Assembly: GCF_002259705.1 (NCBI RefSeq)
Contig: NZ_MWWT01000005.1
Location: forward strand, 372,001-436,000
DNA length: 64,000 nt
Direction: 5' to 3'
Source of the DNA: Alloscardovia macacae
Lineage (GTDB): Bacteria > Actinomycetota > Actinomycetes > Actinomycetales > Bifidobacteriaceae
The notes under the pieces are model-generated. The model was not told where the DNA came from, did no database searches, and saw nothing but the letters and a program-made list of their open reading frames with translations. This document shows, in pieces, positions 1 through 7,596 of the stretch (position 1 is its first letter; each line of letters opens with the position of its first letter). The translations under genes were made by a program, and so were the position numbers.

Positions 1-57
1 GGTCAGGCTCTCGCATTTGCTCGCGTAGAAGTGGGTAAGGGCGAAGACGCTGAGTAG
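1..57 (+). CDS. tsf: C-terminal end of probable elongation factor Ts (partial)
   Basis: The window opens inside a reading frame that ends with ALAFARVEVGKGEDAE and a TAG stop. This matches the conserved closing strand (FARVEVG) of actinobacterial EF-Ts, the nucleotide exchange factor for EF-Tu. Only 18 codons are visible, so the call rests on this short tail and on the strong terminator that follows. In related genomes tsf is normally followed directly by pyrH; here pyrH lies 57.5 kb downstream. Confidence 0.6.
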   Translation, partial: GQALAFARVEVGKGEDAE

Positions 58-70
58 TCTTGAGCTGAGA

Positions 71-105
71 ATGGCGGTTATCTCTCGCAGGTAGCCGCCA
101 TTTTT
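71..105 (+). terminator. Rho-independent terminator after tsf
   Basis: A 12-bp stem (71-82 pairs with 90-101, two G-U type pairs) with a short loop is followed directly by TTTTT. This is a textbook intrinsic terminator closing the upstream tsf transcript. Confidence 0.85.
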
Positions 106-186
106 CGTATCTTAGGCCAATTCTTCCTCTCTTTTCACTCCGCCTTTTTCGAAAGTCCATCAAAGAGTCTTTGCAGTACTCAAAGT

Positions 187-215
187 GGCGGAATTATGCG
201 GTTTTCAGGTATAAT
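187..215 (+). promoter_or_regulatory. Probable promoter of the adhesin gene
   Basis: A perfect TATAAT lies at 210-215, 63 bp before the proposed ATG at 278. The -35 region (about 187-192) is a poor match to TTGACA, so the promoter may need an activator or be weak. It lies between the tsf terminator and a palindrome in the predicted 5' leader. Confidence 0.5.
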
Positions 216-234
216 GATAGGGTACTTTGTTCCT

Positions 235-255
235 TCATAACTACGGTAGTTATGA
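235..255. promoter_or_regulatory. Perfect palindrome in the adhesin leader, candidate operator
   Basis: TCATAACTAC and GTAGTTATGA form a perfect 10-bp inverted repeat around one central G. It begins about 20 bp after the TATAAT, inside or just after the expected transcription start, so it could be a repressor operator or an mRNA hairpin. The ribosome-binding site (GAGAGGG, about 262-268) follows it. Confidence 0.5.
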
Positions 256-367
256 GTCGAAAGAGAGGGCAGTGGACATGGTATTTACGAGAAGAAGGAT
301 GCGTGTACTCCTCGCGAGTACACTAGCGGTGGCACTCAGTGCCGGCATCATGATGACATGGAAAGCA

Positions 368-374
368 GGGGGGG
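368..374 (+). repeat. G7 homopolymer at the signal-peptide junction
   Basis: Seven G's lie between the signal-peptide frame (from 278) and the adhesin body frame. As written the protein stops at 383. One extra G would give an uninterrupted precursor reading AGGGEALA-AEPAEAP, with a normal signal-peptidase site. I noticed no other G run this long in the window. Confidence 0.8.
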
Positions 375-3300
375 TGAAGCGTTAGCAGCAGAACCGGCAG
401 AAGCTCCAGAGCTGAGCGCAGCACCACTTACTGCAGACCAGCAGAAGAATCATTTTACGCAGTATCAGGATTCGAATACGAAGAGGAATAAGAATCTTGA
501 TGATTTGAAAAATCAGCTCTACTTCATAGACTGGTCAGATACATCCGCCGTGACGGGACTAGGAGAGGTAGTCACGCATGGCTCATATGCCGGACCTGAG
601 CTCCTTGTGGGATCCACATGGAAAAAGGAAATAGCACCTGACTATGTCGTTACGGTCAAAGTAGTGAAGCTAAAGAATATTGAAGGAGAGGATAATGGTG
701 TTCTCCTTAATCCGGGTAGTGAGAAGTACACGAAGATCAAAGATGCTGGAGGAAATCCCGATGCGCGCTATAACTCTAAAGTCTTAGCGTATAAGGGCGA
801 TTATAATCTGTATTCTGCAGCTGAAGCATATGGGCTTCAGCTCCCAGGACTATCCTCTCTCTCAGGAGAGATAAATAATCTCGGATGTAACCAGTGTTCG
901 GGCGAACTTCTGAATGTGGGAGTGTCCTATGAGATAAGTGCCACGTATCGTGGAAAGCCGGTAAAGCCCGCGTTCTTTGCTCTGTCTGCTGAAGAAGCGA
1001 GTGAAAAAGAAGCCGAGATTTATAAGACGAATGGCAAAGCCTGGGAGCTCTTAACGGAGCTTTCGGGGGAGAGTACATCACAGAGTTTTAATGCGAATGA
1101 TGGTGGCTGGATTCATAATAATCTCGCTACAGATATATATAAAAATGCGGGATATGATCCTGCTACCGTAGCAGATAAAATAGATAAATTGTCTAACGCG
1201 ATAGTGAATAAAAAGATAACGACGGAGACGGTGTCTGTCGTCCATCCGGGGCGCTCCACTATGGCTGCCGACGGACTAGGAACACAAGTCTTCGGGCCTG
1301 TAGCGAATAAAAAGAACAGATATTCCACGCCTATCATCGTCACGCGTGGTGCTACACAGGTCGATACCTATCTTATATCTGCGGGATCGCAGGCCTTCGC
1401 CTTCGGTGTCATCGCCCTCGATGAGGGAGATGCGCCAGTATCGTACGGTACTGCAGCACACGTCATCACTCCAGGTCTTGATAATAAGACTGTGCAGCCA
1501 TTCATCGGTTCGCAGGAAGCAGATATCGATGAGAAGGATCTGGCGAGCACTCTTCCAGACTGGACTCGCGATGATCAGACAGGCGAGCCAGCAGATGAGG
1601 GTGCAGTCCAGCTCATGGGTGAGTCTGTGAAGAAGAATGAGAACTATACGCTGCATCATGCGAATGATAAGACGTATGAGCTCGAGATTCTCGCAGATCC
1701 GCACGGGAACTCTACGTCCTATGTGAGGGCATGGGTGGACTTTAATAATGACGGAAAGTTCGCGGATGATGAAGCGTCGGACATCGAAGAGGTGAAGGCG
1801 GCAGGGAAGCTAACAGTGAAGTTCCCGAACGTTCCACAGAATGTGGACCCGAGCGTCGAAAAGCTCGGCATGCGCGTGCGTACTGCTATAAAGCGAGCAG
1901 ACATAGAAAAGCCTACGGGCTTCGCCTTCTCGGGTGAAGTGGAAGACTTCCAGATTCAGCAGACCGTGCTACCGCGTGGCTCGACGCTGACGACGAAGGA
2001 AGCCCAAGGGGTGACACAGTCTGGACAGATCGCCTTCACATCCTATGCGCAGACAGACTACGAGACTGCGAACACAGCCATCGACACGAGTGTGAAGCCA
2101 GTCATGCTGACGAAGGATGGTACAGAAGTCAAGGACTCGGATCTGGACGCAGACGGGTATTACATCGTCAAAGGTCAGGGTAAGTATAAGATTACTTCAC
2201 CTGCGAGCGCGAAGGACGTCTCCGTCGAGTTTGTCCCAGACCCTGATTTCGTAGGAAAAGCGGATGGCATCAGCGTACGCCGCGTGGATACGAATGGAAA
2301 GAGCACTGGCTGGGGGAGAAATGGGAACGCCATAGTAGGTGGCGAGTTCCTCGCTACGAGCGCAGCACTTGATACCATGGATGGCTCCTTCATTCCAGAA
2401 GTGACTCCAGTAGGTGTCCACGGCACAGATGCGCAGTCGAAAGGCATGCAGGGCGCTCCACAGGAAGGAACAGTGACCTTTGCTCCAGATACAGATGCAC
2501 CTGAGGTAAAGGCTCTCTTCACACCGAGTGGCACGTATCCAGCCAAACTCGTGGACCCTGAGACAAAGGAGCTGAAGGATCAGCTTGATGTGAAGGATGC
2601 TACGGGTAAGACAGTAGGTACCTACACCATCGAGCCAGCCACAGGAAAGGTCACTTTCCAGCCAGTTCCTACCTTCACGGGTAAGCCTCTTCCGGCCACA
2701 GTCCAGTTAGAAGCTCCAGTGGGTCAGGATAAGGATGGAAAGCCGATCCTGGCCACAGCTACAGCCATCTATCAGCCAGAGGTGAAGGGAACCACCTTTA
2801 CGGTCGAGCCAGCGGTGTCTGAGGATCAGCAGGGAGCTGTGCAGACAGGCATGCCGAAGTTTACCCCGGTAAATGAGCTCGGAGACGTAGGAAAGCTCAC
2901 CTACTCTCTCGTAGACCCAGCTGCGGATACGCTCACCACGGATCCGGTGATAGTGAATGATGAAGGTACGTATACTATTAACCCAGACACGGGCGAGGTG
3001 ACCTTTACTCCAGTGGCCAGCTACGTAGGTACACGCAGCATTTTCGTGCGCGCTACGACCTCGACGGGAGTGGTTTCCGAAAAGGCAGAGTATAAAGCCA
3101 CTGTCACTCCTCTCGAGGTGACCTCCGAGCCAGACATATCTCAGGGGCAGAAGGGTGAGAAGCAGAAGGGCACGCCGAAGTTCACTCCACCTCAGGCTCC
3201 AAAGGGTACCTCCATCAGCGCCACGCCAGTCTACGCATTCGAAGATGGTACCACCGAGAAAACAGTGGACAATCAGGGTACTTTTACTCTAGATGCGAAG

Positions 3301-4205
3301 ACGGGTGACGTGACCTTCCAGCCAGTACCAGAATTCGTCGGATCGGCAGATCCCGTCACGGTAAAAGCCACTTACACGCTCACGGCTGTGGATAAGACCA
3401 CCGCGCCGCTGATGGCTACCGCCACATACACTCCGAAAGTCCTTCTCCCGCGCCTGAAAGGCAGTGACGAGACCTCGAAGGACATTCAGGGCAGAAAGCA
3501 AGAGCGCACCGTTACCTTCACGACGGAGGATGGTTCACTCATCACGCCGTCGGCGCAGTATCCAGCGAAGCTCGTGGATCCACGAACTAGCGAAGCTACG
3601 GATGAATTGACCGTCGACGCTCTGGACGGCGAACGAAAAATCGGTACGTATACTATAGAGCCGAGCACGGGACACGTCATTTTCCAGCCGGACGTCACGT
3701 ACGCGGGCACGCCACAGTCAGCGCGTGTCAGCCTGACGGCGAAAGTGGGCGAGGATAAGGACGGACAACCGGTGCTCGCGGAGGAAGCGCGCGGCACGTA
3801 TCAGCCGGACGTCATCCCGGTGGCGCTCGCGCATACGGATAAAGAGACGAGCGGCGTACAGGGGACTGTGCAGACGGGACGTCCTGAGTTCAGCGCTGAG
3901 GATGGTGACGGTCATGTCGTAGGCTTTACGCGCTACGCTCTGCTCGACCCGTCCACGGGCACGGAAGTTCCTGCTTCTGCTCCTGTGACGCTCGACGGCG
4001 TGGGCACGTATCGCATCGACCCAGCGACGGGCGAGGTGACGTTCACACCTGTGGCCGCGTACGTGACGGCTACCGACGGATCGAATACCACGCATGTGAC
4101 TGTTCGCGCGTTTACGGCGACCGGTCTGAGCGAGGATGCCGCCTACACACCGCGCGTGACGCCGCTGGTGGCTTCTGGTTCGTCTGCGTCTTCGGAAGGT
4201 CCGCA

Positions 4206-4210
4206 GGGGG
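4206..4210 (+). repeat. G5 run causing the second frameshift in the adhesin
   Basis: With four G's the sequence reads GPQGSSQSGAPEFSAPS, which aligns exactly with the earlier repeat opening GVQGTVQTGRPEFSAED. With the five present the frame ends at 4233. The run is short for slippage, so a sequencing error or a fixed mutation is also plausible. Confidence 0.75.
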
Positions 4211-4835
4211 TCTTCTCAGAGCGGCGCGCCTGAGTTTAGTGCTCCGAGCGTGCCGGATGGTCTCACGCTTTCTCGGCCAATTTTCGCTTTTGCTGATGGA
4301 TCTGTGCGCATGTCTGTCTCTGGTGAAGGCGTCTATGAGCTGGATCCAGCCACAGGGAAGGTCACGTTCACTCCAGAAGCGCGCTTTATGGGCGCAGCGA
4401 AGGGCGTGGCAGTGGTGGCCACCTTCATGCTGACCGGTGCTGACGGTTCTACGGCTCCAGTCGTGGCGAGTGCTGAGTACGTACCGAGCGTGTACATCAT
4501 CACGGACTTCGTCGATGAGTCGGGTAAGCCACTTGTGGACCGTAAGAAGGGTGACGTTCCAGCACAGGACATCCCAGGCTACGTGCTGAAGAAGACTACG
4601 AAGGATGAATTCGGGAATATTACACACCATTATGCGAAGGTCGTAGCCGTGATTCCTCTGAAGAAAGCCCCGGCGAAGAAGCTCTCGAAGACGGGTACTG
4701 CAGTCCTGAGCATTCTGGTCGTGTCCGCGCTCGCTACTGCGGGCGGGGCAGTGAGCCTCCTCCTGCGGAAGAGGTCAGAAAAATAAGGGTAGCTGACGAG
4801 GAGAAGAGGCCACGTCAGTGAATGAGGAAAATGGG

Positions 4836-4876
4836 TGGGCATCGTGTGCGAGCGCGGTGCCCATCTCCGTCTTTTC
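4836..4876 (+). terminator. Possible terminator after the adhesin gene
   Basis: TGGGCATCG (4836-4844) pairs with CGGTGCCCA (4855-4863), a 9-bp stem with one G-T pair. A CTTTTCT stretch follows eight bases later, so the U-tract is not adjacent and the call is tentative. Confidence 0.35.
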
Positions 4877-4879
4877 TGG

Positions 4880-5001
4880 AGGAGTGAGCTTTTCGGTACG
4901 TTTCACTGTCGGTCGACCAGTAGGACAGAGATGAAAACCGCAGAAAAACGCCAGTTAAGTTTTCGAGTAGAGGGTGGGTACGTCCTGAAAAGCTCACTCC
5001 T
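4880..5001. repeat. 122-bp element with 15-bp terminal inverted repeats
   Basis: AGGAGTGAGCTTTTC (4880-4894) reappears as its exact reverse complement at 4987-5001, with 92 bp between. The interior has no convincing ORF but contains the palindrome GGTCGACC. It fits a small MITE-like insertion or a structured RNA. No target duplication is obvious. It lies in the roughly 320-bp gap between the adhesin and the ATPase gene; the rest of that gap holds the repeats at 5056-5111. Confidence 0.5.
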
Positions 5002-5055
5002 GCGGGGAGAGCGGGGAGAGTGGAGAGAAGCGAAACTCTCGACCGAGAATAGGCG

Positions 5056-5111
5056 TAGAAGTATACTTCTATAAAACGTTATTAAGTCCGAATTGTAGAA
5101 GTATATTTCTA
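5056..5111. repeat. Two palindromes 40 bp apart at the 3' end of the ATPase gene
   Basis: TAGAAGTATACTTCTA (5056-5071) is a perfect 16-bp palindrome. TAGAAGTATATTTCTA (5096-5111) is a one-base variant exactly 40 bp later and covers the stop codon of the minus-strand ATPase gene. They could be protein-binding sites or a weak terminator. Confidence 0.6.
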
Positions 5112-6341
5112 TAACTTTCCGAGTAACCAGTCCACGAGATTCACGGTGCGAATGCCGTCGTACGACGTGAGGAAGTCGCGGTCCATAGACAGTACGATCT
5201 TCTCATAATTATCCCGGATGCTCTGAAGAGGCCGCAGCTCGCGCGCTCGAGTGTCCGGGGTCTGCAGGCTTTCCGTGACTTGGATGTACAGCTTTTCGCT
5301 CGGTTTTTCCGCCACGAAGTCCACTTCAGTAGTCCCAATTTTTCCTATATACACGCGATATCCTCGGCGAAGTAGCTCGAGATACACGATGTTTTCGAGG
5401 ATATGACCGCGGTCTGCATCGCGGTATCCGAGCAGCATATTACGGAAACCCATGTCGCAGATATAGTTCTTTCCGAGGGTCTTGAGCAGCTCTTTTCCTT
5501 TAATGTCGTAGCGGCTCACTGAGTAGAAAATGAAAGCGCTATTCAGCATAGAGATGTAGCGCTGGACTGTAGGACCTGTAGAACGCGAGCTCGTGTGAGA
5601 TAACGAGTTTTCGTGTGCGAGCATGTTCCCTATGTTATTCGGAGAGGTTATACTTCCTAGGGTAGATGCAAGAAAGAGAGATATCTTCTGGAGAATATCC
5701 TGGTTTGCAGTGGGGTTTCTTTGCAGGATATCTCGCAGAACTACAGTAGAGTAAATGCCTTCCAGAGCTTGATGGCTTAAGTTTTCATCAAAGTGATATT
5801 CACGCAGTACAGGCATGCCACCAAACTGCAGGTACTTCTGGAATTTTTCGTCAAGCGAAGTGCCTTCAGCAAAAGGAGAGAAGTCGATAAACTCACGGAA
5901 AGATAACGGAAGCATACGGATTTCTACAAAGCGTCCAGAAAGGAGAGTAGAGAATTCCGTGGAGAGTAAGTACGCATTTGATCCTGTAATATAGATGTCC
6001 ACATCGAAATCGAGGCGGAAAGACTCTATGGCCTTTTCCCAATGCTCTACTACCTGGAGTTCGTCGAAAAGGAGATATGTAGTGCCAGACTGAGGAATGC
6101 GTGCACTCACATAATCATACAGGTCGAGGTAGGACTGAATCTCTCGAAAACGTAAGGATTCGAAATTTATATGCAGGATATGGGCATCATCCACTCCTGT
6201 CGCGCTCAAGTGCTCGTGAAAGAGGTCGAGGAGCGAGGATTTACCGCAGCGACGAATGCCCGTAATAATCTTGACGAGGTCTACGTTCTGATGTGCTATG
6301 AGTTGGTTCAGATACTGTGGGCGATTAATCATCTTAGACAT
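5109..6341 (-). CDS. AAA-family ATPase with C-terminal DUF4143 domain
   Basis: This 410-residue protein has a Walker A (GIRRCGKSS, residues 28-36) and a Walker B (YLLFDELQ, about 89-96) in an N-terminal AAA fold. A C-terminal DUF4143 region contains TEVDFVAEK and QVTESL, a PD-(D/E)XK-like core. Such proteins are common accessory ATPases whose substrates are unknown; many sit in mobile or defence regions. The ATG at 6341 is preceded by AAGGAG at good spacing. The gene stands alone, is AT-richer than its surroundings, and has 40-bp-spaced repeats at both ends. That suggests acquisition as a unit or local autoregulation. The function is unknown. Confidence 0.85.
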   Translation of the reverse strand: MSKMINRPQYLNQLIAHQNVDLVKIITGIRRCGKSSLLDLFHEHLSATGVDDAHILHINFESLRFREIQSYLDLYDYVSARIPQSGTTYLLFDELQVVEHWEKAIESFRLDFDVDIYITGSNAYLLSTEFSTLLSGRFVEIRMLPLSFREFIDFSPFAEGTSLDEKFQKYLQFGGMPVLREYHFDENLSHQALEGIYSTVVLRDILQRNPTANQDILQKISLFLASTLGSITSPNNIGNMLAHENSLSHTSSRSTGPTVQRYISMLNSAFIFYSVSRYDIKGKELLKTLGKNYICDMGFRNMLLGYRDADRGHILENIVYLELLRRGYRVYIGKIGTTEVDFVAEKPSEKLYIQVTESLQTPDTRARELRPLQSIRDNYEKIVLSMDRDFLTSYDGIRTVNLVDWLLGKL

Positions 6342-6364
6342 TCGTGCTCCTTAAAAGTTTCTTT

Positions 6365-6373
6365 TATCATAGC
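6365..6373 (-). promoter_or_regulatory. Extended -10 promoter of the ATPase gene
   Basis: On the minus strand TGCTATGAT gives an extended -10 (TGn-TATGAT) about 25 bp upstream of the ATG at 6341. No clear -35 is present, as is usual for extended -10 promoters. The site overlaps the first of the 40-bp-spaced GCATGAAAC repeats. Confidence 0.45.
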
Positions 6374-6460
6374 ATGAAACTATGTAAAAATAAAAAGTTT
6401 TCACTTTCGAAGCACGAAACTTTCTAAAATTATAATTTTTCTTGCGACGACGCATGAAAC
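6372..6460. repeat. Three direct repeats with exact 40-bp period upstream of the ATPase gene
   Basis: GCATGAAAC (6372-6380), GCACGAAAC (6412-6420) and GCATGAAAC (6452-6460) recur every 40 bp in an AT-rich stretch. The first two are followed by A/T-rich segments and CGA. Forty bp is close to four helical turns, so a protein binding all three would lie on one face of the DNA. They probably form an operator array for the adjacent minus-strand promoter. Confidence 0.6.
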
Positions 6461-6465
6461 TTTAA

Positions 6466-6503
6466 GGGCGCGCCGCCAGAGAAAACCCTCCAGCAGCACG
6501 CCC
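6466..6503 (-). terminator. Possible terminator after the esterase gene
   Basis: GGGCGCGCCGC (6466-6476) can pair with GCAGCACGCCC (6493-6503), with two G-T type pairs and a 16-nt loop. It lies downstream of the minus-strand esterase gene. There is no U-tract, so the call is weak. Confidence 0.3.
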
Positions 6504-6573
6504 CTCACAGTTTTATGCAGGTCGTACCGTTCTACGTTTCGTCCGCCTACCGCGCTCTACCGCACGCTACCGC

Positions 6574-7578
6574 CTACCGCACATACGCCCGGCAGAACTG
6601 AGCGATATCCTCTATGGCCTCGCTCGCCTCACGCGCAGAAGGATCTCCCGCCTGCACGATGTGGAAGACGTGTCCCAGAGCGCGCTCGCGGCCGCGCGGC
6701 CACACCTTGAGCGCATGGTCGCGGTGGCGTGCGTGGAAGATACGCGCGAGCTCATAGGTATTATCCGCTATGAAATCTTCCACGCTTGTCATCATGAAGA
6801 CCGGTGGGAAGCTCGCCCCCGCATCCACGATGAGCTTATCGAGGTCGAGGTACGGCTTCATGAGGATGTGGTCGCGCGGAGTCTGGAAGTAGCCCTCGCC
6901 GTAGTAGCTCAAGGCTGTGGCGTGGACGCCTCCAGTCAGGCGGAACATACCGGAGGTGACCACGAGTCCGCGCACATCCACGCCGGATACGCTGGACGCG
7001 CCGGATACGCCGGATGCTTCGGACGCTCCGCTCACTCCACCTACCGTCCCCAGTCCGAGCGCCCCGGCGAGCGCGGCGGAACTATTTGCCGCGCAGAGAT
7101 ACAGTGCGAGAGCACCGCCCGCCGAGTCTCCGGTGACGAAGACGTTCTCGAGGTCGAAGCCGTATTCGTCCGCATGGTCGCGGATCCATACGAGGGTGCT
7201 CATGGCGTCCTGCAGCTGAGTGGGGAAGCTCACCTCCGGCACGAGGCGGTAGTTTGCGTTCACCACGGCGAAGCCCTTTTCTGCCAGACGCATGTCGCGG
7301 CAGGCGTTATTTTCTTTCGACCCGTAGTACAGGCCGCCGCCGTGAAAGTCGAGGATGACGGGCAGGGGGTGTTCAGCGGCTACGTCAGCGGGACGGTAGA
7401 CGTCGAGCATCTGCTCGCTCAGAGATGCCCCCTCTGCGGAGGAGACATACGCCACGTCGCGCGTGACGGATACGGCGTCTGGCCCGGGCAGGACTTGCGC
7501 GGCGAGATGGGGTGCGTCGCCGGCTGCCATGGCGGCGCGGTTTGCGGCGAAGAGGTCGAGTGCGTTCTGTGAGATCAT
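6574..7578 (-). CDS. Alpha/beta hydrolase (HSL-type esterase)
   Basis: This 334-residue esterase of the alpha/beta-hydrolase-3 (hormone-sensitive lipase-like) family has the oxyanion motif HGGG (79-82) and the nucleophile elbow GDSAGG (150-155, Ser152). A late His (ALGHVFH, near 308) can complete the triad. A low-complexity loop of GVSGAS-type repeats (about 180-200), coded by GCCGGATAC-like repeats at 6981-7030, is unusual for the family. It is the third gene of the minus-strand operon transporter - S15 hydrolase - esterase. It probably acts in the cytoplasm on a small ester brought in by the transporter; the substrate is not evident. Confidence 0.85.
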   Translation of the reverse strand: MISQNALDLFAANRAAMAAGDAPHLAAQVLPGPDAVSVTRDVAYVSSAEGASLSEQMLDVYRPADVAAEHPLPVILDFHGGGLYYGSKENNACRDMRLAEKGFAVVNANYRLVPEVSFPTQLQDAMSTLVWIRDHADEYGFDLENVFVTGDSAGGALALYLCAANSSAALAGALGLGTVGGVSGASEASGVSGASSVSGVDVRGLVVTSGMFRLTGGVHATALSYYGEGYFQTPRDHILMKPYLDLDKLIVDAGASFPPVFMMTSVEDFIADNTYELARIFHARHRDHALKVWPRGRERALGHVFHIVQAGDPSAREASEAIEDIAQFCRAYVR

Positions 7579-7596
7579 GATGTGTCCTTTACTGAG

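Larger units (their letters stand above)
278..4786 (+). pseudogene. CshA-type fibrillar surface adhesin, interrupted at two G tracts (possibly phase variable)
   Basis: The gene encodes a wall-anchored adhesin of about 1500 residues. The start at 278 has a good ribosome-binding site and gives a typical signal peptide (MVFTRRRMRVLL, hydrophobic core, then ALA-A cleavage), but this frame hits TAG at 383 because of a G7 run at 368-374; eight or five G's would join it to the body. The body frame is open from 358 to 4233. It holds a GEVED motif (near 1935-1950) and then six repeats of about 105-125 residues, each opening with a QG-x2-Q-x-G-x-P/V-x-F signature (near 2449, 2824, 3143, 3487, 3852 and 4200) and ending in G-x-V-T/I-F-x-P, as in CshA fibril repeats. 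A second shift at the G5 run 4206-4210 moves the last repeat and sorting signal to another frame, open to 4786. The end is LSKTG, a hydrophobic segment and RKRSEK, a variant LPXTG sortase signal. It may be switched off, decayed or mis-sequenced. Confidence 0.85.

Noticed and set aside
358-4233. Adhesin starting at ATG 358
   Set aside because: No ribosome-binding site and no signal peptide in that frame; the upstream frame from 278 supplies both across the G tract.
6372-6460. CRISPR array suspected from the 40-bp-periodic repeats
   Set aside because: The conserved part is only 9 bp, the intervening DNA is similar rather than unique, and no cas gene is near.
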